This document shows positions 1 through 8,527 of a stretch of DNA of 35,338 nucleotides, in pieces (positions within the stretch are counted from its first letter, which is position 1; each line of letters opens with the position of its first letter). The notes under the pieces were generated by a model. The model made no database searches. It was not told the origin of the DNA and saw only the letters and a list, made by a program, of their open reading frames with translations. The DNA comes from Ruminococcus sp. (lineage in GTDB: Bacteria > Bacillota > Clostridia > Oscillospirales > Ruminococcaceae). The stretch lies in the NCBI GenBank assembly GCA_014799735.1, contig JAAVHL010000041.1, positions 1-35,338 on the forward strand. Reading direction: 5' to 3'. The translations under genes and the position numbers were made by a program.

Positions 1-399
1 ACAGGTCTCGACCCTGTTGTCAGGAACGAAATTCTTGATATCTTTTTGGAGTACATTCAGGACGAAAACCACAGCATTTTTATGTCCTCCCACATCACCT
101 CCGACCTTGAAAAGGTGGCGGACAGCGTTACCTTTATCGACAAGGGAAAGCTTCTTCTGACAGGCTACAAGGACGAAGTTCTTGAAAATCACGGCGTTAT
201 AAAATGCGGCAAAAACGATTACAAGGAAATCGCCGCAGAGGATATTGTCAGCGCGCGTCTCACCGATTTCGGCGCGGAGGTCATGGTGTCCGACAAAGCC
301 GCCTGCAAGCGCAAGTACAGCGGTCTCGTCATGGACAACACCACGCTGGAGGAGATAATGGTTTTCTACGTAAATCGCGAGAAAAAGGAGTGGCGGTAA
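1..399 (+). CDS. ABC transporter ATP-binding protein, C-terminal part (5' truncated by window edge)
   Basis: Frame 1 is open from base 1: TGLDPVVRNEILDIF..., D-loop-like GLDP and H-loop SSHITSDLEKVAD, followed directly by permease genes. Confidence 0.9.
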   Translation, partial: TGLDPVVRNEILDIFLEYIQDENHSIFMSSHITSDLEKVADSVTFIDKGKLLLTGYKDEVLENHGVIKCGKNDYKEIAAEDIVSARLTDFGAEVMVSDKAACKRKYSGLVMDNTTLEEIMVFYVNREKKEWR

Positions 400-1166
400 T
401 GAACGGCGTTAAAGGTCTTATTCTGAAAGAAATTTATCTGCGGCGCAAGACCATGCTTACGGGTCTGTCCATATTTGTCCTGCTCTTCATTCTTGCGGTT
501 TCGTTCTGCCTGAGCTTCGATTACGGCAATATGAAAAACAACGAGAACCTGACCCCCGATTCCACAGTAATTCTCGCATATGCGATGGCAGGCGTGGGTA
601 TCATGCTGTTCAGCCAGAACGGTGAAACCTTTGTAAAGGACAGAAAGTGCAAATGGAATGTTTTTGAGTACACCCTGCCGCTTTCCCCGCAAAAGCTTGC
701 GGCGGTAAAAACGTGTCTGCTTTTGGGCTCAAACCTTTTGGGTACGGCAGTTTCCACAGCTTTTGCGGCAGTAATTTTCGCTTTTGCCCACCACCAATTC
801 ACACTTGCGACTATGGCAAATATCACCGTTATTGCGCTGGCGGCTTTTGCTCTTATGACATTTATGGACTTCCTGCTGCTTAAATTCCAAGACCCGCAGA
901 AAGCCGCATTAGCTTTTTCCGGCGTTGTCATAGCGCTCTACTTCTTATTTATGGCTTGGGTATGGCAAAGGCAGGCTGAACTTGAAGCGTTCATGGACAC
1001 TATTGAAGAGTCAGATACGTTAGATATGCTGACAATTGAGGAGTTTATTGCGCCTGCGCTCGAATGGCGGGACAGACTGTTCCCGTTTTCGATACTGTTT
1101 TTTGCGGCAGTAGCTGTCATCGGATATTTTCTTTTTCTTACGCAGTACAAAAGGAGGGAAAAATAA
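399..1166 (+). CDS. ABC-2 type transporter permease
   Basis: TAATG overlap with upstream ATPase; multiple hydrophobic helices (MNGVKGLILKEIYLRRKTMLTGLSIFVLLFILAVSF...). Confidence 0.85.
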   Translation: MNGVKGLILKEIYLRRKTMLTGLSIFVLLFILAVSFCLSFDYGNMKNNENLTPDSTVILAYAMAGVGIMLFSQNGETFVKDRKCKWNVFEYTLPLSPQKLAAVKTCLLLGSNLLGTAVSTAFAAVIFAFAHHQFTLATMANITVIALAAFALMTFMDFLLLKFQDPQKAALAFSGVVIALYFLFMAWVWQRQAELEAFMDTIEESDTLDMLTIEEFIAPALEWRDRLFPFSILFFAAVAVIGYFLFLTQYKRREK

Positions 1167-1891
1167 TGGCGGGCTTGCTTTACAGAGATCTGGTTCTCAA
1201 CAAAAAAAATCTGCTTACTATGGCGCTGGGAGAGATCGGCTTGTCGCTTCTCATATTTACTCCGATAATATTTGACGGCGTAACTTCGGATACAGAGATA
1301 ATAACGTCGCTGTTGAGCGTGTTTGTGTTTATTATGCTTTTCTTAGTGCTCGGCATTATGACGGCGTCAATTTTTGAAGCCGACGAAAGCAAAAAATGGG
1401 CATACTTCATTACCTCCACACCCCTTACCGATGTAAGTCAGATAAAGGAAAAGTACCTTTTCACACTCCTGCTTTATATCGTGCTTTTTGTCTGGTGCTA
1501 TTTTCTTTCTGCTCTCTCGGCAGTGATGGGCGGCGCGGCAAACATTCTGATCGCCTTTCTGATGATGTGCATTATGCTTGCGGCGAACGCCATAGAATTT
1601 CCGTTTCTGGTACGTTTCGGCAGCAAAGCGGGAAGCCATATAAAAACCGCTGTCATGCTGCTTGCTATGATCATAGCCTTTGAATATATTTTCTTCGGCG
1701 ACCTTTCTATATTCGGAAGTCCCGACAAAATTTTTGAGTTCTTTGAAAGGTTTTCGGACACCTCGCTGATGTCGGATATCTCTCTTGTTTTGCTTGCTGT
1801 GTTTCCCTATTTCTCCGCGGGACTTTACTTCCTTTCCTACAAGCTTTCCTGCAAACTATACCTGAAAGGAGCCGAGGAATATGAACGATAA
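1166..1891 (+). CDS. ABC-2 type transporter permease
   Basis: TAATG overlap with previous gene; hydrophobic multi-TM protein MAGLLYRDLVLNKKNLLTMALGEIGLSLLIF... Confidence 0.83.
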   Translation: MAGLLYRDLVLNKKNLLTMALGEIGLSLLIFTPIIFDGVTSDTEIITSLLSVFVFIMLFLVLGIMTASIFEADESKKWAYFITSTPLTDVSQIKEKYLFTLLLYIVLFVWCYFLSALSAVMGGAANILIAFLMMCIMLAANAIEFPFLVRFGSKAGSHIKTAVMLLAMIIAFEYIFFGDLSIFGSPDKIFEFFERFSDTSLMSDISLVLLAVFPYFSAGLYFLSYKLSCKLYLKGAEEYER

Positions 1892-2741
1892 AAAGCTTGC
1901 CGTTAAGAGGATACTCCTGTTTGTACTGTTCTCCTACGGGATTTACTGGATATTTGCGGGACTGTGCGACCTGCTCGGTATCCTTCAGGACGAAGCGGGA
2001 TTTCAATTTGTTACATTTTTGGCAATGTTCACTCCTGCAATAGGCTCTCTGCTGACAAGGCTTGTCACCAAGGAGGGCATGGCAAATTCCATGCTGCGGC
2101 TTAATCTAAAGGGAAACGGAAAATATTACCTAATGGCGATTGCCTTTCCCATTATTTATACGGCAATAGAAACCCTGCTCAACTCTGCGGTGCTGGGTTT
2201 AAAGTTCGACCCCAACGCGGCCTTTGAGCTTGCGGAAGTTTCCGCCGTGGGCTATACCGCTGCGGTATTTTTCAATATAGCAATGTCAATTGCCATGTTT
2301 CCGGTTTTTCTCGGGGAGGAGCTTGGCTGGCGGGGATACCTTTTCCCGAAGCTGAAAACGGTAATGAACCGTCCTGCCGCCTATATCGTCTGCGGGATAA
2401 TATGGGGCGTATGGCATACCCCCGCAATTATCGACGGACTTAATTTCGGCAAGGACTATATGGGGTACCCCTATATGGGGATACTGCTTATGTGCCTGTT
2501 CTGCATAGGCACGGGAATAATTTTCACATGGCTCACCGAAAAGACGAACTCGGTGTACCCCGCCGCTTTCGCCCATGCGGTGAACAACAACGTCACAGGA
2601 CTTATTCTTGCGCTGACGGAGACTAACGACGAAAGCAGGGTACTGCAATTTTTCCTTGTGGGAACAGCGGCAATTTTTATAGTTGCGGCGATATGCATTG
2701 CGGAAAGCGTCATTTCCCAAAAACGGACTGCTGTTTCTTAA
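1881..2741 (+). CDS. CPBP family intramembrane metalloprotease
   Basis: Motifs LGEELGWRGYLFPKL, HTPAII and FAHAVNNN typical of CPBP/CAAX proteases; overlaps permease end. Confidence 0.9.
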   Translation: MNDKKLAVKRILLFVLFSYGIYWIFAGLCDLLGILQDEAGFQFVTFLAMFTPAIGSLLTRLVTKEGMANSMLRLNLKGNGKYYLMAIAFPIIYTAIETLLNSAVLGLKFDPNAAFELAEVSAVGYTAAVFFNIAMSIAMFPVFLGEELGWRGYLFPKLKTVMNRPAAYIVCGIIWGVWHTPAIIDGLNFGKDYMGYPYMGILLMCLFCIGTGIIFTWLTEKTNSVYPAAFAHAVNNNVTGLILALTETNDESRVLQFFLVGTAAIFIVAAICIAESVISQKRTAVS

Positions 2742-2852
2742 AAACAGGCTGCTGCCTGAACCTGTCCGCAAGTAGCAATCATTCCTTTGCGGCATATACT
2801 GTACTAAGGGAACGCCGGTGACCTGATCGGCACGGCGTATCCCCAAGCTTAT

Positions 2853-3029
2853 AATACTAATTTCTAATCTGCCTATAGACAAATGTCTATAGGCAGAGCT
2901 GCCCGAAATGCGGCAGTCAAAACATACGGTTTTGACGAAATTAGTATTGCACGGCTTTCTCGGCGGCCTCGCCGCCACCGCCGTGCATAGCACGGCGGAA
3001 TCAACTTACAGACTTTGTCTATAAGTTGA
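2853..3029. repeat. Dense palindromic intergenic element: cloverleaf-like multi-branch structure plus three further hairpins
   Basis: Outer stem AATACTAATTTC (2853-2864)/GAAATTAGTATT (2937-2948) enclosing CTGCCTATAGAC-AAAT-GTCTATAGGCAG (2869-2896), CTGCC/GGCAG (2899-2916) and TCAAAAC/GTTTTGA (2917-2935); then GGCGGC-CTC-GCCGCC (2962-2976), CCGCCGTG-CATAG-CACGGCGG (2978-2998), TCAACTTA/TAAGTTGA (3001-3029). Confidence 0.8.
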
Positions 3030-3068
3030 TAAAGAAATAGTACAAAAGCTTTGAAAGGAATGAACTTA

Positions 3069-4442
3069 ATGGGTATAACCTACTCCAACAAGGAAGTCAA
3101 TACTGACAGCATCAGCTGCGGCGGATCGTTTGCGGTGACATTGTCCCTTACGGCTGCCCCCGACATTGTAAGCAACCCTGCTGATATTGTTCTTATTCTC
3201 GACCGTTCGGGAAGTATGGCGGGAAGCCCTCTTGCCAACATGAAAAACGGCGCGAGAAAATTTATTGATATTATCGCCGAGGCTACAGGCGGCACACAGA
3301 CAGGTCAGATCGGCGGCGGCAGCCGTATTGCCGTTGTAAGCTTTGCCGACACCGCAACTCAGGACACTCAGCTTATCACCTCCGTTGCAGACCTCAAAAC
3401 TGCTGTAACTGCTCTTACCGCAGGCGGCGACACAAACCACGCCGACGCGTTTGAAAAGGCTTTGCAGCTTTTCCCCGCTGGCTCCACAAACCAGAAGGTA
3501 ATGGTAATGTTCACAGACGGCGTTACAACTGCGGGCGGAAACCCCAACACAGTTGCAACTGCGGCTAAGGCTCAGGGCGTAGTAATTTACGCTATCGGTC
3601 TTGACGGCAACGGCGGTATTGACGAGGATGCTCTTGACGACTGGGCTTCCGACCCGTCCTCCTCATATGTTATAATTGCTCCGAACGACACGGAGCTTGA
3701 AGACCTTTTCGAGGATCTTGCAAACAACATCACAAAAACAGGAGCTACAAACATTGTTTTAAGAGACACAGTTGCTCCGTGCTTCAGAATAAATTCGGTT
3801 ATGAATCCTCCTGTCGGCACTGCTGCCATGATAAACTCAAACACGGTTGAGTGGCGTATTCCCGCTCTCGGCGTAAGCGGAAGCGAGGGAGCTACTCTCC
3901 AGTTCAACGTTCAGCACGTTGGTCAGTGTACGGGTACTGTTCCCGTAAACGAGTCTATTTCCTACACCGACACCGAGGGCAACATTGTTACGTTCCCCTC
4001 CCCCGAGATCGACGTAAACTGCGGCATTGACGTTATTCCCGAAAGCTGCCCTATCCCCGTTGAAATTCCCGCAGAGGGCTGCGGCGACACAATTGAATTT
4101 GACGCAGGCGATCTTGTTCTCGAATCCACAGGACGTATCCTCCAGCTTGACGTTACCATTCGGGACGTCTGCCCCAATAAGCGTGTTGCGCTGGCGGTTA
4201 TCCTGAACGAGACCGACCCCGAGGGCAACGAATACAGACGCGGAATGAAAACCATGACCATTCCCGCCCACACCGAAACCTCCTGCCGCGACGTAACAGT
4301 ACGCTGCATCAAGTTCGTTCTTCCCGAAGACCTTGACGTTTCGGGAACAGACACTGGAACCTGCAACGCAAGAAACTTCAACGCAAGATTTTTCGCAAAC
4401 TATATCGACTCCGACTTTGAGTGCTGCCCGTCGGCAACATGA
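3069..4442 (+). CDS. von Willebrand factor type A domain protein
   Basis: DIVLILDRSGSMAGSPL (MIDAS DxSxS), MVMFTDG; start at 3069 chosen by spacing to GAAAGGAA (ORF track extends to 3051). Confidence 0.88.
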   Translation: MGITYSNKEVNTDSISCGGSFAVTLSLTAAPDIVSNPADIVLILDRSGSMAGSPLANMKNGARKFIDIIAEATGGTQTGQIGGGSRIAVVSFADTATQDTQLITSVADLKTAVTALTAGGDTNHADAFEKALQLFPAGSTNQKVMVMFTDGVTTAGGNPNTVATAAKAQGVVIYAIGLDGNGGIDEDALDDWASDPSSSYVIIAPNDTELEDLFEDLANNITKTGATNIVLRDTVAPCFRINSVMNPPVGTAAMINSNTVEWRIPALGVSGSEGATLQFNVQHVGQCTGTVPVNESISYTDTEGNIVTFPSPEIDVNCGIDVIPESCPIPVEIPAEGCGDTIEFDAGDLVLESTGRILQLDVTIRDVCPNKRVALAVILNETDPEGNEYRRGMKTMTIPAHTETSCRDVTVRCIKFVLPEDLDVSGTDTGTCNARNFNARFFANYIDSDFECCPSAT

Positions 4443-4475
4443 CGTAAAAATGTAAAAACGTAAGGACGCAAAAAA

Positions 4476-4498
4476 ATCCCTCCGCTTTTCGGAGGGAT
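4476..4498 (-). terminator. Rho-independent terminator (minus strand, downstream of SGNH hydrolase)
   Basis: ATCCCTCCG-CTTTT-CGGAGGGAT; followed by a T-run on the minus strand (AAAAAAA on + at 4469-4476). Confidence 0.7.
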
Positions 4499-4585
4499 AC
4501 ATAAGTATTTGTTAAAAGCTTACCCTTGCCGCCGTTTTGACAGCAGGGGCGGTTTTGTTTCAGGACGAAAGCTTCTTTCGTACCG

Positions 4586-5647
4586 TTACAGCACGTTCGC
4601 CTTGATGAAATCGGTAAGCTCACGCGCCATTTCGTCATGCTCGGCAAGACGGGGGTGTCCCGGAGTAGCAGCTCCGTTTCGGCTGAAAAGGTTGTGATAC
4701 GCCTTTATGCCAACCTCGCAAAGCTCATTCTTGATCTCCTCGATGGCATTGTCCCATTCGGCGTCGTGTATGAGGACGGTTGTGGTAAGCACGAATTTCG
4801 CGTCTCCGTAACGCCTCGCAAGGTCGCGGACAAGCTTTTCGTATGCGACCTTCCATTCTCTCCTTGTTGCGGGGGACGAAATATCAATGTCGTCTTTTTC
4901 GGTCTTTCCGTTGTGCTTGTCGTTCTGACCGATGGCGATTATCACTATGTCGGGGACATATCTGCCGAAATCCCACACCGTAGGCTCGCCGCCCTCGGGA
5001 AAGTAGCAGACCTTGTCGTAAACGCTTTCCAGACCGATACAATTGGGATAATGAAAATAACCTGTACCGTCAAGAAGAGCAATGCCGCCCTGACAGATGT
5101 TATGTATCTGTGCGCCGAGATTTCTCGCGGTCTGCATAACAAAGCTGTTCCGAACATTGTCATATGCGCTTTCATGGTTTTCAGGATCGCACTGTCCCAC
5201 AAAGTCGTGCGCCTCGATCACCTCACCCGCGCAGACGCTGTCGCCGTAGGCTTCTATTCTCAGTTCGGGAAGCGGTTCGGGCGCAAGGAACTCTCCGTCC
5301 GTCTCAAAGGACTTGACCGACAATATCTGATTTCCCGCGTACCGCTTATAGAGAATTGCCGTGTGTTCACCCTCGGCAAGACCCTCCGCAAGTACGATCG
5401 TGATGTCCTTTCCGTTGTTTTCGTATTCAAGGGGAATTCCGCTCATTTCACCGTCGGTGACAACTCCGAATTGGAGCTTGCCCCACAGCGCGGTCGAATT
5501 TACCACCGCGGAAAGCTTAGTGCCGCGGAATTTCACCTCCGCCTGAGACCCTGCCCAGAAAAGCTTAGTCTCTCTTTCGGACACGTCAGTCCTGCCCATA
5601 TAGACCACCTTGGGGTCGTTGTGAGAAATTATCATATTTATGACCAT
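4586..5647 (-). CDS. SGNH/GDSL hydrolase, carbohydrate esterase family 2-like two-domain protein
   Basis: GDSVCAG block I, GQNDKHNG block III, GHPRLAEHDEMA catalytic Asp/His-like region, N-terminal beta-rich domain VKFRGTKLSAVV. Confidence 0.85.
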   Translation of the reverse strand: MVINMIISHNDPKVVYMGRTDVSERETKLFWAGSQAEVKFRGTKLSAVVNSTALWGKLQFGVVTDGEMSGIPLEYENNGKDITIVLAEGLAEGEHTAILYKRYAGNQILSVKSFETDGEFLAPEPLPELRIEAYGDSVCAGEVIEAHDFVGQCDPENHESAYDNVRNSFVMQTARNLGAQIHNICQGGIALLDGTGYFHYPNCIGLESVYDKVCYFPEGGEPTVWDFGRYVPDIVIIAIGQNDKHNGKTEKDDIDISSPATRREWKVAYEKLVRDLARRYGDAKFVLTTTVLIHDAEWDNAIEEIKNELCEVGIKAYHNLFSRNGAATPGHPRLAEHDEMARELTDFIKANVL

Positions 5648-5771
5648 TTTCCCGTTAGGGAAAATGTGTCCTCCTTTCTAACGATGTTTTGTGGTTTTGC
5701 GTTAGCAAAATTTCGAGCTTTAGCGAGAAAAACAAAACTCGTAGTTTGAAAAATCAAAGATTTTTCAAACT
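5645..5771. repeat. Palindromic hairpin array between SGNH gene and PstS-like gene
   Basis: CATTTTCCC-GTTA-GGGAAAATG (5645-5666), TTTTGC-GTTA-GCAAAA (5695-5710), AGTTTGAAAAATC-AAA-GATTTTTCAAACT (5743-5771). Confidence 0.8.
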
Positions 5772-5801
5772 TTAAATCCTTTCTAAGTTTTATGCAATGT
5801 T

Positions 5802-7373
5802 TTATGCAATATAGCCCGTGCGGTTTACGATCTGTCTGCCCTGTTCGCCTGTCATCCATTCAAGGAACGGTTCGACCATGGGGTTATCGGTGTCCTTAAC
5901 GGTTATGGCGTACAGACTTCCCGAAAGGGGATAGCTCCCGTCGCGGATAGCGTCCGGGTCGGGGTATACGCCGTCCACCGAAAGAAATTTTATACGGTCG
6001 TCGTGAAACATTTCCGACACATAGTACCGGAATGAGTACCCTATTGCTGACTCCTTATTCTGGTAGCTTGCGACCTCTTTTATCACGCCCACCATTGAAT
6101 ATTCGTACTCGATCTCAAGCGGCTCTTTCAGCGGCACGTCTCCCATAAAGTACTCCATTCTTGTCTGCGACCCCGAACCCTCGGGACGCTGAAACGCCAG
6201 TATGGGAATGTTCGAGCCGCCCAACTGCCGCCAGCTTGTGTACTCGCCCGAATATATCTTCCGTATCTGGTCAGAGGTCAGACCGTCCACGGGGTTTTCG
6301 CTGTTCACAAAAAAGACGAAAGCCTCGCTGCCTATTGGCGTAAGAACAAGCTCCAATCCCTTTTCCTCAGCCATTTTGTACTGCGCCTCCGAGGGCTTTG
6401 AGCCGAAAAATATGTCTGTCTCGCCCGTCAGAAGCTCCTCAAAGCCAACCACCGTGTTGGTGAACCGAACGGGCATCATCTTTCCATTGTACTCCTTTGC
6501 CAGCTGCTGGATATGCCCGATATTTTCGTAGCAGCACTCCGCAAACGCGGAATATATGGGGTACGCAGCCTCCGCGCCGTTCAGCACGGGCATCTGCTTA
6601 ACGTCGGATATTATGAAGTCCGACGGCTCGTCAAGCTTTGCAAGCTTGTTGTCGGGATTTTCCACATAGTACGGATACAGACTTACGCTTGACCAGCCGC
6701 CCTCATACGCAAAGCCGTGTCCCTCGGCAGTGCGGTAAATGTTGTCGCCCCTCTGACCGTAGTCCATTTCCGCGGAAACCGTTGACAGGTCTCTCATGCG
6801 GATAATATGTCCCATAGACAGCAGCGCAGTCCCGAAGCATACCGCGAACACCGCATATGGAATGAGCCTTGCCGTTGAGCGTGGAGTTCCGTACAGACGG
6901 TCGGAAACCTTTACCCCCGCCGCAAACGCTCCCAAAGCAAACAGGTGCGTTATACCGCTGAAAACAAGTCCCTTGACCGTTCCAAAGGCGATACATCCGT
7001 ATATTTCGGGAAGATTGGGAACTGCTACCAGCAGATATAAAAAATCGCTGTACGGCATAAACGCGCCCGCAAAGAGTAACGAAAATACCTTTGCAAGCAG
7101 CGGGAAAAGCGCGGTAAAATAAAGCGCGGCACGGCTTTGGGGTTTTTTAGGTCTTTTCAAAGGCGTAACAAAGCGTCCCCATATAAAGTACAAGGCTATG
7201 CGGAAAACCGCTGTGAAGATCACCAGCACAGCTTCCGCCGCGTTATACCTGTCCACAGACATTGAAGACTGCACTGCCGAAGCCGTAATAAAAATAAATA
7301 CGGCAGGCGCGGCGCAGAATACAGCCGCAGTCAGCAGAAAGTAGGCTACAGGCAGGTCTTTAAGCTTTTTCAT
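5802..7373 (-). CDS. Multi-TM protein fused to PstS-like (type 2 periplasmic) substrate-binding domain
   Basis: C-terminal half has PstS-like FTNTVVGFEELLTGETDIFFGSKPSEAQ... IRKIYSGEYTSWRQLGG...RPEGSGSQTRMEYF...; N-terminal half is about 5 hydrophobic helices. Start at MKKLKDLP (7373). Confidence 0.8.
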   Translation of the reverse strand: MKKLKDLPVAYFLLTAAVFCAAPAVFIFITASAVQSSMSVDRYNAAEAVLVIFTAVFRIALYFIWGRFVTPLKRPKKPQSRAALYFTALFPLLAKVFSLLFAGAFMPYSDFLYLLVAVPNLPEIYGCIAFGTVKGLVFSGITHLFALGAFAAGVKVSDRLYGTPRSTARLIPYAVFAVCFGTALLSMGHIIRMRDLSTVSAEMDYGQRGDNIYRTAEGHGFAYEGGWSSVSLYPYYVENPDNKLAKLDEPSDFIISDVKQMPVLNGAEAAYPIYSAFAECCYENIGHIQQLAKEYNGKMMPVRFTNTVVGFEELLTGETDIFFGSKPSEAQYKMAEEKGLELVLTPIGSEAFVFFVNSENPVDGLTSDQIRKIYSGEYTSWRQLGGSNIPILAFQRPEGSGSQTRMEYFMGDVPLKEPLEIEYEYSMVGVIKEVASYQNKESAIGYSFRYYVSEMFHDDRIKFLSVDGVYPDPDAIRDGSYPLSGSLYAITVKDTDNPMVEPFLEWMTGEQGRQIVNRTGYIA

Positions 7374-7453
7374 GGTACTCCTTTCGGTAGAAAAATACCC
7401 GTCCCGCGATTGTATTAAAATAATCACAAAGCGGAACGGGCACGAAGCTTGTC

Positions 7454-7523
7454 ACAAAATTCGCCGGCTAAAGGCTGAGCCTTCACCCATGCCGCCGTCT
7501 ATAGTAATAGCGGCAAATTTTGT
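7454..7523. repeat. Three-way-junction-like palindromic intergenic element
   Basis: ACAAAATTCGCCG (7454-7466) pairs with CGGCAAATTTTGT (7511-7523) with one mismatch; encloses GGCT/AGCC and GCCGC/GCGGC hairpins. Confidence 0.65.
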
Positions 7524-7566
7524 TTCCGATACGAAAGATACTTCCGTATCGTTATTCGTTTAAAAG

Positions 7567-8145
7567 TCAAACCTTGAAGATCTCGCCCTGAAGTGTGGGA
7601 GTTGCGGAAACAGCGTTAGCCTCGTCGGTGTCGATGTGCATAGCCCGTGCGAACTTGTCCGAAACGCGGCAAACAACGTCGCCGAGGATAGCCTTTCTGC
7701 CGTCGGTGTCAAGCTTTACCCATACGACCTCCTTGTCCTTTACGCCAAGCTCCTCAGCGTCGGCAGGAGTGAGGTGAATGTGTCTCTTGGCAACGATAAC
7801 GCCCTCCTTGACCTCTACCTCGCCGCAGGGACCTACAAGCTTGCAGCCCGCAGAGCCCGCAACGTCGCCGCTTTCGCGGATAGGAGCGGAAATGCCGATA
7901 GAACGCGCGTCGGTAGCGGAAAGCTCGATCTGAGTAGCGGGACGAACAGGTCCGAGGATAGAAACGTTTGCAAGGGACTTCTTGGGTCCTACCACTTCAA
8001 CGCGTTCCTCGCAGGCGTACTGACCGGGCTGGGAAAGGTCTTTCTTCTTGGTGAGTGTGGCTCCCTTGCCGAAAAGGGTCTCCAAGTCCTCCTGAGTAAC
8101 GTGAACGTGACGTGCGGAAGTTTCAACGATAAAGGTCTTTGACAT
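7567..8145 (-). CDS. pduL: Phosphate propanoyltransferase (PduL family)
   Basis: MSKTFIVETSARHVHVTQEDLETLFG...VAKRHIHLTPADAEELGV...DTDEANA, typical PduL His motifs. No microcompartment genes in the window. Confidence 0.92.
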   Translation of the reverse strand: MSKTFIVETSARHVHVTQEDLETLFGKGATLTKKKDLSQPGQYACEERVEVVGPKKSLANVSILGPVRPATQIELSATDARSIGISAPIRESGDVAGSAGCKLVGPCGEVEVKEGVIVAKRHIHLTPADAEELGVKDKEVVWVKLDTDGRKAILGDVVCRVSDKFARAMHIDTDEANAVSATPTLQGEIFKV

Positions 8146-8216
8146 AAAAATTCCTCCAAATGTAAAATATTCTGTAATAATTATACTACTTTCGGAGGAA
8201 AAGGTCAAGAAAAAAA

Positions 8217-8432
8217 TTACAATTCGCTGAGCAGATATTCCCTCATATAGTCGATAAATTCCTCCGGAGTGGGCTTTTCGCCCTTTCGGGGGATTTTTTC
8301 CCAGAACTTCACCGCCTGCGGAGAGGTGTTTTTCATTCCCTCGTCGATGTTTTTTTGAATCTCCGCGCGGACTTCTTCCACGCTTATTCCGTTATCCATT
8401 GCTACTTTGCTGATTGCGTTTTTGGCTTTCAT
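8217..8432 (-). CDS. Small conserved hypothetical protein (71 aa)
   Basis: Good ORF with AGGAGG-like upstream site; MKAKNAISKVAMDNGISVEEVRAEIQKNIDEGM..., similar in style to small Spo0A-C-like helical proteins (recall only). Confidence 0.65.
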   Translation of the reverse strand: MKAKNAISKVAMDNGISVEEVRAEIQKNIDEGMKNTSPQAVKFWEKIPRKGEKPTPEEFIDYMREYLLSEL

Positions 8433-8527
8433 GCTGTGTTGCCTCCTTAATTTTTATTATATTATATCACTTTAAAACCAACATGTCAACTCGTAACGTG
8501 TATATTTATGTACGCATATTGAGTATA

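Noticed and set aside
2853-2948. Possible tRNA gene suggested by cloverleaf outline
   Set aside because: Acceptor-like stem is 12 bp, no T-loop GTTCRA or anticodon-arm features, so it is treated as a structured repeat rather than a tRNA.
3837-4502. 221-aa ORF antisense to the VWA gene
   Set aside because: Overlaps well-supported VWA coding sequence; valine/glycine-rich antisense artefact.
4637-5749. 370-aa plus-strand ORF antisense to the SGNH hydrolase
   Set aside because: The minus strand has clear SGNH catalytic blocks; the plus-strand product is low-information.
7567-8145. Bacterial microcompartment locus based on PduL
   Set aside because: No shell protein, aldehyde dehydrogenase or diol dehydratase genes in the flanks; stand-alone PduL phosphotransacylases are common.
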